Part shown: positions 50,304 to 59,941 of the stretch, in pieces
Layout of the letters: each line of letters begins with the position of its first letter
How positions within the stretch are numbered: the first letter of the stretch is position 1
Origin: [Pantoea] beijingensis
GTDB taxonomy: Bacteria; Pseudomonadota; Gammaproteobacteria; Enterobacterales; Enterobacteriaceae
Direction of reading: 5' to 3'
Assembly (NCBI RefSeq): GCF_022647505.1
Contig: NZ_CP071409.1
Span: 1,860,001 to 1,924,000, forward strand
DNA length: 64,000 nt
Notes under the pieces: generated by a model
The model's input: only the letters and a program-made list of their open reading frames with translations
What the model was told of the DNA's origin: nothing
Databases searched by the model: none
Made by a program: the position numbers and the translations under genes

Positions 50304-50531
50304 CAAGTGGAAGTCCTGTTCACGCTTTCGTTATCGAAGTTTACGTGGAGATGGCATATCGTGAAACCCCTTAACGCCTTTTCCATTAACAATCGTCACG
50401 ATATCTGCCCCCCATTATGCTATTAATTGGTATAAAGCCGCGTAAACGTCATGTGGGGAGAGCTATCGGGGTTGGAACATGGCATGTAAGAGATATAATA
50501 CATCGCGTACTTTTTAGTGAAAGAGGGTGAG

Positions 50532-50705
50532 ATGAGGCGTAGCAGGAATGAAGTGGGGAGATGGCGAATGGTACGCCAGGTGCAGCGTCGCAGATCGCGT
50601 TGGCTGGAAGGGCAATCCCGTCGCTATGGTCGAATGCACGCCTTCCGTCGTCAGGCTAGCCAGCAGCACCGCCGTTCAATCCTGTTTATTTCCCAATATG
50701 AATAA
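50532..50705 (+). CDS. yciY: YciY, small arginine-rich protein
   Basis: 57-residue, strongly basic protein clearly related to E. coli YciY (also 57): MRRSRNEVGRWRMVRQ and RRRSRWLEGQSRRYGRM are close to the E. coli sequence. About a quarter of residues are Arg. The start ATG at 50532 has gagggtg 4-5 nt upstream. It is divergent from clsA. Function is unknown; the composition suggests nucleic-acid or membrane-lipid contact (inference). Confidence 0.88.
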   Translation: MRRSRNEVGRWRMVRQVQRRRSRWLEGQSRRYGRMHAFRRQASQQHRRSILFISQYE

Positions 50706-50913
50706 GCAACCTTGAGGGGAAGGTTTGCTCGGCGACGAGCAATTCTGTAAAGGTCATACGCTTTATTGAAGGTAGATTGGGACGTTTCTAACGATATTGA
50801 CTACGGGTAGGTATGCCAGAAGTAAAATGGCGGCAATTCAGTTTAAGCAAAAGCGAGCAAAAGACTTTGTTTGTCAGAAAAGACCCTGCTCACTTTTATT
50901 TTTTTTCTGCAGA

Positions 50914-51210
50914 TTAAAACACCCTTTTGAAGGGCTTAACTGCAACTTGCCTGTAGACACCAGCCGCAACATAGGGATCGTCTTCTGCCCATGATTCTGC
51001 CGCTTCCAGTGATGGAAACTCGGCAATAACTGTTGAACCGGTAAATCCTGCTGCGCCGGGATCGTTGCTATCAACAGCTGGCAGCGGTCCGGCGATAATC
51101 AGGCGGCCTTCATCATGTAACAATTGCAGCCGTGCGAGATGAGCAGGGCGTACGGAGGCGCGTTTTTCCAGCGAGTCGGCATTATCTTCAGCGTAAATTA
51201 CGTAGAGCAC
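50914..51210 (-). CDS. yciI: YciI, DGPF/YCII-domain protein
   Basis: 98 residues, as in E. coli YciI. Ferredoxin-like YCII fold with the conserved His and Asp in [15 protein letters not shown] and [15 protein letters not shown]. Haemophilus and other homologs suggest an enzymatic but unassigned role. The start is GTG at 51210 (family start xLYVIYA) with aggag 8 nt upstream; the open frame extends 12 codons further without support. Confidence 0.93.
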   Translation of the reverse strand: MLYVIYAEDNADSLEKRASVRPAHLARLQLLHDEGRLIIAGPLPAVDSNDPGAAGFTGSTVIAEFPSLEAAESWAEDDPYVAAGVYRQVAVKPFKRVF

Positions 51211-51349
51211 GTTCTGAACTCCTGTCGGGGCATTGAGATACGGCAATCACGTTAAGTCATCGTTAAGTATTGTGCAATTGAAAGATAACGTACGGTTGAT
51301 TACGCGCAGGATATGTACAATTTACACGCTTTTCCCGTTTGTAAGCAGG

Positions 51350-51382
51350 ATGATTATTGAAACTGATTGCTATTTGCATTTA
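51350..51382 (+). promoter_or_regulatory. Probable Fur-regulated tonB promoter region
   Basis: The stretch GATTGCTATTTGCATTTA is the same sequence as in the E. coli tonB promoter/Fur operator. Against the ideal 19-bp Fur box it scores only about half, so the call rests on the similarity to E. coli. Confidence 0.6.
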
Positions 51383-51430
51383 CTATTAGTGCCTCACTAA
51401 AACAACCGAATGCTTATGACGACGCTAACA

Positions 51431-52177
51431 ATGACATTACCCCGACGTCTCTCTCTGCCAGTACTGCTTTCCATTGCATTACATGGCTCGGTGATCGCGG
51501 GTTTGCTCTATGCCTCTTTCCACCAGGTTGTTGAAGTGCCGAAAGCGTCTCAACCCATCAGTGTGACTATGGTGGCACCTGAAGTACAACCGGAGCCCGT
51601 GGCGGTCCCGGAACCAACACCACAGCCACAGCCACAGCCTGAGCCTGAACCTGAACCAGAAACACAACAAGAACCAGCCCCGGCACCAGAACCGCCCAAG
51701 CCAGAGTCGGTGCCGATGCCAAAGCCGGAGCCTAAACCGAAGCCAAAACCGGTAAAAAAAGAAGTCGTTAAGCCGAAACGTGAAGCTAAACCCAAGACTG
51801 AGCCGCGTGAAACATCGCCGTTCAAAAGCGATACGCCTCCACGAGAGACGCCACAGCCGCCTTCTGCACCAAAGGTCGCCAACAATCCACCGAAGCAAGC
51901 GGTATCAACGGGGCCGCGTTCATTGAGCGTAGAGAAACCCGCGTATCCACCCCGTGCGTTTGCGCTTCATGTTGAGGGGCGTGTTCGCGTCCAGTTTGAT
52001 GTTGATAGTGATGGCCGGGTAGATAATGCGCGCATCCTTTCCGCCGATCCCAAAAATATGTTTGAGCGTGAAGTGAAAAGGGCCATGAAAAAGTGGCGCT
52101 ACGAGCCAGGGAAACCAGGCCAGAATATTACGATGAATATTATTTTCCGCCTTGATGGTGGCACCCGCGTTGAATAG
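51431..52177 (+). CDS. tonB: TonB, energy transducer for outer-membrane receptors
   Basis: Couples the ExbB-ExbD proton-motive force to siderophore and B12 receptors. 248 residues from the ATG at 51431 (E. coli 239). The N-terminal anchor has the essential SxxxH pattern in [18 protein letters not shown]. The Pro-rich Glu-Pro then Lys-Pro spacer (about 45-125) is longer in the EP part than in E. coli. The C-terminal receptor-binding domain has [17 protein letters not shown] and [13 protein letters not shown]. Two in-frame ATGs lie upstream (51410, 51416), as in E. coli; the choice follows MTL-PRR of E. coli. Confidence 0.95.
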   Translation: MTLPRRLSLPVLLSIALHGSVIAGLLYASFHQVVEVPKASQPISVTMVAPEVQPEPVAVPEPTPQPQPQPEPEPEPETQQEPAPAPEPPKPESVPMPKPEPKPKPKPVKKEVVKPKREAKPKTEPRETSPFKSDTPPRETPQPPSAPKVANNPPKQAVSTGPRSLSVEKPAYPPRAFALHVEGRVRVQFDVDSDGRVDNARILSADPKNMFEREVKRAMKKWRYEPGKPGQNITMNIIFRLDGGTRVE

Positions 52178-52200
52178 ACAACGGGCACTGAACGACTAAA

Positions 52201-52239
52201 ATCAGAAGAGCAAGGGTACGCATTGCTCTTCTGATCTTT
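52201..52239. terminator. tonB terminator hairpin
   Basis: Perfect 13-bp stem ATCAGAAGAGCAA/TTGCTCTTCTGAT with a 9-nt loop, then CTTTGTG. It lies between convergent tonB and yciA and probably serves both. Confidence 0.75.
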
Positions 52240-52318
52240 GTGCGGATGGTTTACGATCGTCAGGAACCATTGCTAAGCGGCGTGGCGGTAGGGACACAGG
52301 CGGCTTACGCTGCTATTG

Positions 52319-52753
52319 TCAGGCGTCTTGCTCATCGATGTGGATGAAATCGCTTTTTCCGGGGGGGAGCGGGCGTGATTTACCTTCAGCATCAACCGCG
52401 ACGTAGACAAAAACGGCTTCGGTTGCGCGATAGCGCTGGCCGATAGGCTCTGAGGAGACCTTTTTAATCCACACCTCAACATTGATGGTGATGGAGCTGT
52501 TACCGGTTCGCATACAGCGGGCATAACAGCACACGACGTCTCCTACAGCGACCGGTTTTAAGAAAGTCATACCATCAACGCGAACGGTGACTACCCTGCC
52601 TTCAGCAATCTCTTTGGCGAGGATAGCGCCCCCCATATCCATCTGCGACATCAACCAGCCACCAAAAATATCGCCATTAGCGTTAGTGTCGGCGGGCATT
52701 GCCAGCGTTCGTAGCACAACTTCGCCTTGCGGCAGTTTGCGTTTATCGTCCAT
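52319..52753 (-). CDS. yciA: YciA, acyl-CoA thioesterase
   Basis: Hotdog-fold thioesterase hydrolysing a range of acyl-CoAs; 144 residues (E. coli 132, so the C-terminus is slightly longer). The catalytic region is NANGDIFGGWLMSQMDMGGA with the active-site Asp, followed by VDGMTFLKPVAVGDVV. Last gene of the apparent yciC-yciB-yciA run on the minus strand. Confidence 0.95.
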   Translation of the reverse strand: MDDKRKLPQGEVVLRTLAMPADTNANGDIFGGWLMSQMDMGGAILAKEIAEGRVVTVRVDGMTFLKPVAVGDVVCCYARCMRTGNSSITINVEVWIKKVSSEPIGQRYRATEAVFVYVAVDAEGKSRPLPPGKSDFIHIDEQDA

Positions 52754-52794
52754 TGCTTCGCTTCTTCTAAAATAGACGGCTAATTAGCCAACAG

Positions 52795-52820
52795 TCCCCG
52801 GCACCAACAGATGCCGGGGA
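52795..52820 (-). terminator. Hairpin between yciB and yciA
   Basis: TCCCCGGCA/TGCCGGGGA, perfect 9-bp stem with an 8-nt loop, 8 bp past the yciB stop. No T tract; a partial terminator or mRNA-processing structure is likely. Confidence 0.55.
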
Positions 52821-52827
52821 AAGATCA

Positions 52828-53364
52828 TTATTTTTGTTCCTGCGGCATTAATCGATAAATATAAATGCCGCTTACCAGCGTAAATAACAGCGTGAAGGCT
52901 GTTAAGCCGAATACTTTGAAATTTACCCAAACCGTTTGTGGCAACCAGAAGGCGACATAGATATTTGCCAGGCCGCAGGCAAGGAAAAATAACGCCCAGG
53001 CGACATTTAGCTTCCGCCAGGCGGCGGCGGGAAGAGTGATCTCTTTCCCCAGCATGCTCTGAATCAGCGGCTGCTTCATAAACAGCTGGCTGTAGAGCAG
53101 GGCAACGGCAAACAGGCTATAAATAACCGTCACTTTCCATTTGATAAACTCATCATTATGGAACACCAGCGTCAGTGTTCCAAAGATGGCTACCAGAACA
53201 AACGTAAAAATTGTCATCTTCTCCAGCCTGCGATAAAGCACCCAACTGACGACAAGCGCCAGTCCGGTTGCAACTATCAACGCGCCGGAAGCAACAAAAA
53301 TATCGTAGAGCTTATAAAAGACGAAAAAAACCACCAATGGGAGGAAATCAAGTAACTGCTTCAT
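52828..53364 (-). CDS. yciB: YciB, inner-membrane septation/intracellular-septation family protein
   Basis: 178-residue IspZ-family membrane protein (E. coli 179) with five to six hydrophobic helices. [21 protein letters not shown] at the N-terminus and [17 protein letters not shown] are hallmarks. It has been linked to envelope integrity and cell elongation/division contacts; the molecular role is unsettled. The start at 53364 gives the family N-terminus; the frame runs 25 codons further 5'. Confidence 0.94.
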   Translation of the reverse strand: MKQLLDFLPLVVFFVFYKLYDIFVASGALIVATGLALVVSWVLYRRLEKMTIFTFVLVAIFGTLTLVFHNDEFIKWKVTVIYSLFAVALLYSQLFMKQPLIQSMLGKEITLPAAAWRKLNVAWALFFLACGLANIYVAFWLPQTVWVNFKVFGLTAFTLLFTLVSGIYIYRLMPQEQK

Positions 53365-53595
53365 AGTCGGTATCCAGATAACAAACGGCATTTGCCCGTG
53401 GTACGTCAGGCTGCAGGTTTGCTGGCTGCTGTCACTCACCCGAAAACCTACACAAGTAAGTTCATCGAGACGCGTTCCCTTGCCACCGTCCTGCGGCCCA
53501 GGTTATTTTTAGGGCATTTGCCCGCAACTCGTCGTGTTCATCGTTCTCTTCAGACTAATCCAAGTGGCACGCCCGATAAAGGGCATGCCCACGGA

Positions 53596-54333
53596 TTAAC
53601 GTAACAGCATATAAAGACGAAACAAATAGATAATCAATATTGCTGAAATCAGATTACTGATGGCATTGAATATCACAGAAGCGAAAGTGGGTGGAAGTAC
53701 AGTGAATGAAGAGGCCAGCAGCATGAGCACAATTTTCGCCAGCAGCCAGAGAACTACCGCAGGCGCGACCAGTTTCATTTGTCCCCATGCCAGACGGGCG
53801 CTGGCACGCATCGAGGCAAATACCCCGATTTTTTCCGTGGCGGTGATTATAGGCGAAAATGAGAACACAATCGCCAGAAGCACGCCAGGAACCACCAGCA
53901 CCATAAAGCCGAGTTGAACCAGCAGCGTAATCAAAAAGGTCATTAACAGCAAACGGGGCAGAAGCGGCGCTGAAGCACCAATGGCCCGCAATGCACTGAT
54001 GCGCTGACCAGCAGAAACCAGCGGAATTAAGCAGAGCATACCACCCAGTAACAAGACATTCCCCGCCAGTGAGGCAAAGGTCCCGGCAGCCGAAGCACGA
54101 AGCAGCACCTGTTGCTGTTCTGGCGACATATTTCTCACCATTTCAAACAGAGATGCGGCGCTGCCGCTTTCGCCTTCACCCAGGATAGATAGCTGGTCAG
54201 CACCTGGCGTCAGAGCATGAGCGATGATGACCGTAATGAAAGACGTCAGTAGCGACAGCAAAACAACTGTAATTAACTGATGACGAAGAAAATTCCCCGT
54301 GTCACGGTATAACGAGCCCGCCGTGATAGACAT
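53596..54333 (-). CDS. yciC: YciC, UPF0259 membrane protein
   Basis: 245-residue inner-membrane protein (E. coli 247) with about six transmembrane helices. [38 protein letters not shown] and [21 protein letters not shown] are characteristic. Function is unknown. The start at 54333 has aaggag 5 nt upstream. A 230-bp spacer with an imperfect hairpin (53566-53589) separates it from yciB. Confidence 0.93.
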   Translation of the reverse strand: MSITAGSLYRDTGNFLRHQLITVVLLSLLTSFITVIIAHALTPGADQLSILGEGESGSAASLFEMVRNMSPEQQQVLLRASAAGTFASLAGNVLLLGGMLCLIPLVSAGQRISALRAIGASAPLLPRLLLMTFLITLLVQLGFMVLVVPGVLLAIVFSFSPIITATEKIGVFASMRASARLAWGQMKLVAPAVVLWLLAKIVLMLLASSFTVLPPTFASVIFNAISNLISAILIIYLFRLYMLLR

Positions 54334-54462
54334 GTACACTCCTTGGGTCAAACTGGGTTTATATATCCTTAGTAGTTGAAGACGCTTACCCTAATCCGGA
54401 AGAGTACCAGTGGCTTGGGATAAGCGTGCTTTTTGCCATTATGGCAACTTCAATTACGTTGG

Positions 54463-54882
54463 CTACAGACCCAGCGATTGTACATCGTCTGGAAGGGCGC
54501 TGGCACCCCGACTTACATAACTTTCGGTTATTGTTGGTAATGATGAGTGAAAAAGCGGCGGCAGGCCATATTTAGCTCGGGCACGATCGCAGGCTTCATT
54601 CTGCTCACCATCCTCTCCTGACATTTTAAATTCACGGCAAGGCGTCGGCCTGTTGTTATAAATACCGCAAGAGACGCACTCACCAATCTGTCCCTGAAGC
54701 GAAGTGCAGCGCGGATTTTTACTGTTAGTCCCCGCCATAGCCCGCAAAAATGGTGTTAAAGGCTCGGTCAAATCAGCAGGTACGCAGCCGCCGCTGTCAT
54801 CAGCTTCAGCCCAGTAAAAAGAGACACGAAAATAGGCGCAACATGCGCCACAGGTAATGCAAGGATTGAGATTATCGCTCAT
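54463..54882 (-). CDS. YkgJ-family cysteine cluster protein
   Basis: 139-residue zinc- or iron-chelating UPF0153/YkgJ-type protein. Cys pattern: [21 protein letters not shown] at the N-terminus, [20 protein letters not shown] and the [24 protein letters not shown] block further on, giving about nine cysteines. The metal and function are unknown. The ATG at 54882 has ggaggggtggg upstream; the 19-codon extension to 54939 is unsupported. It lies between yciC and ompW; E. coli lacks it at this place, so the location is lineage-specific. Confidence 0.88.
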   Translation of the reverse strand: MSDNLNPCITCGACCAYFRVSFYWAEADDSGGCVPADLTEPLTPFLRAMAGTNSKNPRCTSLQGQIGECVSCGIYNNRPTPCREFKMSGEDGEQNEACDRARAKYGLPPLFHSSLPTITESYVSRGASALPDDVQSLGL

Positions 54883-54998
54883 TTGATCGCCCACCCCTCC
54901 GAGGCTTCGAACCAAAATCACATTGATGGAGGCAAGCAAAATATCTGCTCGTTCAGCTTTCTACAATAGGTATCTACGTCCCATAAGGGTTAAGGAAA

Positions 54999-55012
54999 TT
55001 GATCTAAATCAA
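54999..55012. promoter_or_regulatory. FNR box upstream of ompW
   Basis: TTGATCTAAATCAA is a perfect match to TTGAT-N4-ATCAA. FNR activation of ompW is known in E. coli; the site lies 137 bp before the ompW ATG. Confidence 0.88.
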
Positions 55013-55148
55013 TTCATTGTTTTTTAAGAAGTTTAAAAAAAATGATTTGCATGATTTTTCGGGAGAATAGCGGTAAAAGAGTCGCGGGAATTGTTCTTTT
55101 ACCCCCAAAGGGGTATTCGCTTATTATTGTTCTGAAAAAGGAGTTTGT

Positions 55149-55781
55149 ATGAAACTGACACCATTCATACTGATGTTAGCAACGGCAATCCCGGGAATAG
55201 CAGCGGCCCATCAGGCTGGGGACTTCTTTATGCGCGCGGGTTCTGCTACGGTGCGTCCTACGGCGGGTTCGGATAACGTGTTAGGGATGGGGTCGTTCAG
55301 CGTCGATAACAATACTCAGTTGGGTTTAACTTTTACCTGGATGGCGACTGATAATGTGGGTATTGAACTGCTAGCGGCAACGCCGTTCCGTCATAAAGTG
55401 GGGTTGGGGGCGACGGGTACTCTGGCAGAGGTGCGCCAGTTACCACCGACGCTGATGGCGCAATGGTATTTCCTCGACAGTACCAGTAAAGCCCGGCCTT
55501 ATATTGGTGCCGGCATCAACTATACCCTGTTCTATGATACAAAATTTAATAGTACGGGCCGCGAAGCCGGACTCAGCGATTTGAGTGTAAAAAACTCATG
55601 GGGGATTGCGGGACAGGCGGGGCTTGATTATCAAATTAATCGTGACTGGATGCTTAATATGTCGGTGTGGTACATGGATATTGATACCGAAGTTAAGTTT
55701 AAAGCCAATGGTGAGCAGCAAAATATCAATTTGCGCATCGATCCATGGGTGTTTTTCTTCGGAGCTGGTTATCGGTTCTGA
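55149..55781 (+). CDS. ompW: OmpW, outer membrane protein W
   Basis: Eight-stranded beta-barrel outer-membrane protein, 210 residues (E. coli 212), colicin S4 receptor in E. coli and anaerobically induced. The signal peptide is 1-20 (ending IAAAH). HQAGDFFMRAGSATVRP is the mature start, and PYIGAGINYTLFYD and the C-terminal WVFFFGAGYRF (terminal Phe) are typical. The start ATG has aaggag 6 nt upstream. Confidence 0.97.
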   Translation: MKLTPFILMLATAIPGIAAAHQAGDFFMRAGSATVRPTAGSDNVLGMGSFSVDNNTQLGLTFTWMATDNVGIELLAATPFRHKVGLGATGTLAEVRQLPPTLMAQWYFLDSTSKARPYIGAGINYTLFYDTKFNSTGREAGLSDLSVKNSWGIAGQAGLDYQINRDWMLNMSVWYMDIDTEVKFKANGEQQNINLRIDPWVFFFGAGYRF

Positions 55782-55845
55782 ATAAGCAATAAGGTCCGTC
55801 AGTCGATCGACAGTGTAAGACTTTTTGCTGGGCGGCTGCGAGATA

Positions 55846-55872
55846 AAAACCGCCCGAATAAGGCGGTTTTTA
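55846..55872. terminator. Bidirectional terminator between ompW and the BON lipoprotein
   Basis: AAAACCGCC-CGAATAA-GGCGGTTTT, perfect 9-bp stem with A and T flanks on both strands, between convergent genes. Confidence 0.92.
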
Positions 55873-55887
55873 CATTATTGAAGTGTG

Positions 55888-56202
55888 CTATTTGATCTGC
55901 ATATTATTGACGACGGATTTCACGCCTGCTACGCCGCGCGTCACCTCAACGGCACGATTTGCCATCTGCGGAGAGGAGACAAAACCGCTCAGTTGTACCC
56001 GACCTTTAAAGGTTTCTACGTTGATTTCGGTTGATTTTAATGATTCATCACGAAGTAACTGACCTTTTACTTTCGTGGTGACTACGGTGTCATCGATATA
56101 TCCACCCGTACCTTCCTTTGTCGACGTCGGCGCACAGGCGCTTACTGACAAAGCAACGACCGCTGCTATAACCGTACCCGTTAAGACTTTAAATAACTTC
56201 AT
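55888..56202 (-). CDS. BON-domain lipoprotein
   Basis: 104 residues. The lipoprotein signal peptide ends in the lipobox VSAC (residues 20-23), so it is probably outer-membrane anchored (Ala follows Cys, no Asp+2). A single BON domain (about 37-104) shows DDTVVTTKVKGQLLRDES and VQLSGFVSSPQMANRAVE and ends GVKSVVNNMQIK. BON domains bind membranes or lipids, as in OsmY and DolP, but those have two. The start ATG has agggagat upstream. I do not know an E. coli ortholog at this place. Confidence 0.88.
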   Translation of the reverse strand: MKLFKVLTGTVIAAVVALSVSACAPTSTKEGTGGYIDDTVVTTKVKGQLLRDESLKSTEINVETFKGRVQLSGFVSSPQMANRAVEVTRGVAGVKSVVNNMQIK

Positions 56203-56506
56203 GTCTATCTCCCTGTCTTATCACAATGATATACCCTCTCTGCATCACCTGCGCCGTTCCTTTTGCGCGTCCGAAACACCCATAAGGTGCTTACCGGCAT
56301 ACGTTCCCTGCTTTAACGTCGGTCGCTTTGGGCTGCCATCTCCGTCAGTGGTGACGGAAACACTGTAATTGTGAAACAGAAGTGGAAAATGTACAAACGA
56401 GAGATGAAAAAAAACAGAAAGGAAATAGCACGTTACGCGGTAGGGCGATTGCCAGGCTATTCCAGCGAGTATCATACAGATTCCCCACCCGAATAGCCTG
56501 CAGTGA
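56203..56506. other. Spacer between trpA and the BON lipoprotein
   Basis: 304 bp without a supported gene. It contains a small TCCGTCA/TGACGGA hairpin (56341-56358) and, next to trpA, a perfect 10-bp inverted repeat CAGGCTATTC (56453-56462) with GAATAGCCTG (56491-56500). The latter may end the trp transcript, although the loop is 28 nt and the T run is 40 bp away. Confidence 0.45.
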
Positions 56507-57313
56507 TTAGCCGCGTGAAGCCGCTTTCAGGCTGCTGACAAAGTGATGAAGTTCGTTCAGCATTACCTCGGGTTGGCCATGGTGCATCTCGATAATTTTA
56601 ACAATTGCCGAGCCTGAAATTGCGCCGGCAGCACCAGCCGTAACCGCCTCTTTCACCTGTGAAGGTTCCGAGATGCCAAACCCCTGCAAAGGAGGAGCTG
56701 CATGATATTCACGCAACTTTTCAATAAGGTGCTGTAACGGTAAATTAGCACGTTTTTCTGCCCCGGTTACGCCAGTGCGCGAGAGCAAGTAGGTATAACC
56801 GCGACCATGTGAGGCGATTTCCCGCAGAAGATCATCATTGGCGTTAGGGGGACAGATAAAAATTGGATCGATGTTATGGCGGAGCGCGGCCTGGCGAAAG
56901 GGGGCCGACTCTTCGATCGGAACATCGGCAACCAGTACGGAATCCACCCCAACCGCTGCACAGCGCGCATAAAAATCATCCACCCCTTTAGAGAACACCA
57001 GATTGGCGTACATTAACAGGCCGATGGGTATCGCAGGGTATTTCTGACGAATCGCTGCCAGCATCTCAAAACATTGTGACACTGTAACTCCTGCGGTAAA
57101 GGCGCGCAGGTTTGCATTCTGAATAGTTGGACCATCGGCTAGCGGATCAGAGAAAGGTACGCCAAGTTCTAATGCATCAGCACCGGCGGCTACCAGAGTA
57201 TCGATGATTTTCAATGACAACTCAGGTGAGGGGTCGCCAAGGGTCACGAAAGGAACAAAAGCGCCTTCTTTTTTGGCATCAAGACGGGTAAACAGTTGCT
57301 GATAACGTCCCAT
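56507..57313 (-). CDS. trpA: TrpA, tryptophan synthase alpha chain
   Basis: Cleaves indole-3-glycerol phosphate to indole and glyceraldehyde 3-phosphate; 268 residues as in E. coli. The catalytic Glu49 region is [19 protein letters not shown] (also containing Asp60), and RTGVTGAE is the phosphate-loop segment. Its ATG overlaps the trpB stop by one base (TAATG), giving translational coupling. Last gene of the operon. Confidence 0.98.
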   Translation of the reverse strand: MGRYQQLFTRLDAKKEGAFVPFVTLGDPSPELSLKIIDTLVAAGADALELGVPFSDPLADGPTIQNANLRAFTAGVTVSQCFEMLAAIRQKYPAIPIGLLMYANLVFSKGVDDFYARCAAVGVDSVLVADVPIEESAPFRQAALRHNIDPIFICPPNANDDLLREIASHGRGYTYLLSRTGVTGAEKRANLPLQHLIEKLREYHAAPPLQGFGISEPSQVKEAVTAGAAGAISGSAIVKIIEMHHGQPEVMLNELHHFVSSLKAASRG

Positions 57314-58503
57314 TAGATTTCTCCCTTCGCTTTCAGAATATCATGAACGGTGAAAATATCTTTATCTCCACGTCCTGAGAGATTGACTACAAGCAGTTGT
57401 TCTTTCTCCGGATTCTCGCGGATCATTTTCAATGCGTATGCCAGCGCATGAGAAGACTCCAGAGCAGGGATAATCCCTTCAGAACGACACAGCGTTTTAA
57501 AGGCATCCAGTGCTTCGTCATCGGTAACTGAAACATATTCAGCCCGGCCAATGCTGTTAAGGTGCGCATGCTGGGGCCCGACAGAAGGAAAATCCAGGCC
57601 GGCCGAAATAGAGTAGGACTCTTCAATCTGCCCCTCGTCCGTCTGCATCATTGGTGATTTCATACCAAAGTAAATGCCGACACGACCATGTTTTAGCGGC
57701 GCGCCATGTTCACCGGTTTCAATACCGTGTCCGGCAGGTTCAACACCAATCAGGCCAACGCCAGCCTCATCGATAAAATCAGCGAACATGCCGATGGCAT
57801 TCGAGCCGCCACCAACGCAGGCAAGAACCGCATCAGGTAAACGACCTTCTTTTTCCAGAATTTGTGCTTTAGTTTCCTCACCAATCATACGCTGAAATTC
57901 ACGGACAATGGTGGGATAGGGATGTGGGCCAGCAGCGGTGCCGAGCATGTAATGGGCGTGCTCATAGCTGCCAGACCAGTCGCGTAACGCTTCATTACAC
58001 GCATCTTTTAATGTGGAAGAGCCGCTGTGAACCGGGATCACTTCGGCTCCCATCAAACGCATACGGAATACATTGGGTGACTGGCGCTCAATGTCTTTTG
58101 CGCCCATGTAAACCCGACATTTCAGACCGAGCAGCGCGCTTGCCAGTGCAGAGGCTACGCCGTGCTGTCCTGCGCCGGTTTCCGCTATGATCTCTGTTTT
58201 ACCCATACGTTTCGCCAGCAGGGCCTGACCTAATACCTGGTTGGTTTTGTGGGCACCACCGTGAAGCAGATCTTCACGCTTCAGATAAAGGCGGGTTTTA
58301 CTGCCTTTTGTCAGATTCTGACACAGAGTTAATGCCGTAGGGCGGCCTGCATAATTTTTCAGCAGCCCGGTAAATTCGGCCTGAAACGCCGGATCGCGCT
58401 GAGCGCTAACAAAGGCTTCTTCCAGTTGATTAAGTGCTGGCATCAAAATTTGTGGTACATACATACCGCCAAATTCACCAAAATAGGGGTTCAGTAAAGT
58501 CAT
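57313..58503 (-). CDS. trpB: TrpB, tryptophan synthase beta chain
   Basis: PLP enzyme joining indole and serine to tryptophan; 396 residues (E. coli 397). The PLP Lys87 is in [20 protein letters not shown], the phosphate loop is [11 protein letters not shown] and the substrate loop [13 protein letters not shown]. The start [17 protein letters not shown] at 58503 is the family start; the ribosome-binding site is weak (agaga). The gap to trpCF is 74 bp, longer than in E. coli. Confidence 0.98.
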   Translation of the reverse strand: MTLLNPYFGEFGGMYVPQILMPALNQLEEAFVSAQRDPAFQAEFTGLLKNYAGRPTALTLCQNLTKGSKTRLYLKREDLLHGGAHKTNQVLGQALLAKRMGKTEIIAETGAGQHGVASALASALLGLKCRVYMGAKDIERQSPNVFRMRLMGAEVIPVHSGSSTLKDACNEALRDWSGSYEHAHYMLGTAAGPHPYPTIVREFQRMIGEETKAQILEKEGRLPDAVLACVGGGSNAIGMFADFIDEAGVGLIGVEPAGHGIETGEHGAPLKHGRVGIYFGMKSPMMQTDEGQIEESYSISAGLDFPSVGPQHAHLNSIGRAEYVSVTDDEALDAFKTLCRSEGIIPALESSHALAYALKMIRENPEKEQLLVVNLSGRGDKDIFTVHDILKAKGEI

Positions 58504-58577
58504 TTTGCGTCTCTTTTCTCTATTGGATTGGCGCGACCAATTCACAATGATGATGCGGGATCACCCGGCCCTGCTAA

Positions 58578-59939
58578 TTAATACGCTTTTAGGGTTTGAA
58601 AAACCGCCGCGATTTTAGCGTTATCCTTGATGCCAGGCTGGCTTTCCACGCCCGAATTAAAATCCAGCCCCGCACAGCCCAACCGTGCTGCTTCAACACA
58701 GTTATCCGCGCTTAAACCGCCAGCCAGCAATACATTGCTGAGTTGTTGTCCAGCGAGCAGGGACCAATCAAAACGTTGTCCGCTACCGCCGTTACCGTTA
58801 TCAAATACGTAGCGATCGACATGCTGCCAGTCGCGTGTTGGTAAGTTATCTTTCACGCTGAAGGCTTTCCAGATTTTGATCTCCGGAGGCAAGACGATGC
58901 GCAGCGCAGTAACATAGTCGCGATCTTCTTCGCCGTGAAGCTGCACGGCATGAAGTGCCAGCGAGGTTGCCGTAGCGACCACATCATCGATAGCGACATT
59001 ACGGAAGACACCCACATACTTCAAGGGAGCCGCCGCCATAATCTGCTGTGCTTGCGCGCGCTCTACAAAACGCGGTGAACCTTCAGCGAAAATTAAGCCG
59101 CCGTATATTGCCCCGGCAGCGTGCGCGGAACGTGCATCTTCGCTTCGCGTGAGACCGCACACTTTATTGTCGCCCAAAATGACCCGGCGCACGGCAGCAT
59201 GCAGATCGGGCTCAGCCATCAGCGCTGAGCCAATAAGGAAGCCATTGGCAAAGTGACTGAGTTCACGTACCTGCGTATAATTATTGATGCCGGACTCGCT
59301 GATTACCGTTACGCCGTGGGAAAGGCGAGGCGCCAACTGGCGGGTGCGATTCAGGTCAATCGACAAATCGCGTAAGTCGCGGTTATTAATGCCGACGACT
59401 TTGGCACCCAATGCGGTGGCACGTTCTAATTCCTCTTCGCTGATCACCTCGGTCAGCACTCCCATGTTCAGACTGTGCGCTACGGCGGCTAACTGACGGT
59501 ACTGTTCGTCGCTCAGAACAGAAAGCATCAATAAAATCGCATCGCCTTGATAGTAACGAGCCAGGTAAATCTGATAAGGGTCGATGATGAAATCTTTGCA
59601 TAATACCGGTTGGGTAATGGCGGCCGAGACGATGGGCAGAAAATCAAAGCTGCCCTGAAAATATTTCTCATCGGTTAATACCGAGACTGCAGATGCGTAG
59701 TGTTTATAAACGCCTGCGATAGTTTCCGGATCAAAATCTTTGCGGATCAGTCCCTTAGAGGGAGAGGCTTTTTTGCACTCCAGAATAAACACGGTACGCG
59801 CGCCTTGCAGTGCGTGATAAAAACTACGCGTAGCGGGTTTTACCTCATTCTGAAAAGAAGCCAGCGGCTGCTGTGCTTTGCGCTCTTCAATCCAGACTGC
59901 CTTATCCTGCACGATTTTATTGAGTACGGTTTCCTGCAT
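58578..59939 (-). CDS. trpC: TrpCF, bifunctional IGP synthase / PRA isomerase
   Basis: Fused two-barrel enzyme catalysing the two steps from phosphoribosyl-anthranilate to indole-3-glycerol phosphate; 453 residues as in E. coli. The IGPS domain (1-255) contains FILECKKASPSKGLIR and VVGINNRDLRDLSIDL. The PRAI domain (256-453) begins KVCGLTRSEDA with its catalytic Cys and has VQLHGEEDRDYV. The start ATG has gagga 6 nt upstream, 2 bp after the trpD stop. Confidence 0.98.
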   Translation of the reverse strand: MQETVLNKIVQDKAVWIEERKAQQPLASFQNEVKPATRSFYHALQGARTVFILECKKASPSKGLIRKDFDPETIAGVYKHYASAVSVLTDEKYFQGSFDFLPIVSAAITQPVLCKDFIIDPYQIYLARYYQGDAILLMLSVLSDEQYRQLAAVAHSLNMGVLTEVISEEELERATALGAKVVGINNRDLRDLSIDLNRTRQLAPRLSHGVTVISESGINNYTQVRELSHFANGFLIGSALMAEPDLHAAVRRVILGDNKVCGLTRSEDARSAHAAGAIYGGLIFAEGSPRFVERAQAQQIMAAAPLKYVGVFRNVAIDDVVATATSLALHAVQLHGEEDRDYVTALRIVLPPEIKIWKAFSVKDNLPTRDWQHVDRYVFDNGNGGSGQRFDWSLLAGQQLSNVLLAGGLSADNCVEAARLGCAGLDFNSGVESQPGIKDNAKIAAVFQTLKAY

Positions 59940-59941
59940 GA

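Noticed and set aside
51479..51898. Long antisense frames opposite tonB
   Set aside because: Mirror effect of the Pro/Glu/Lys-rich repeat codons of TonB; Arg/Phe/Trp- or Gly/Ser-rich translations with no start signals.
56245..56475. 76-codon leftward frame between the BON lipoprotein and trpA
   Set aside because: No recognisable family; it spans inverted repeats and has no clear ribosome-binding site.
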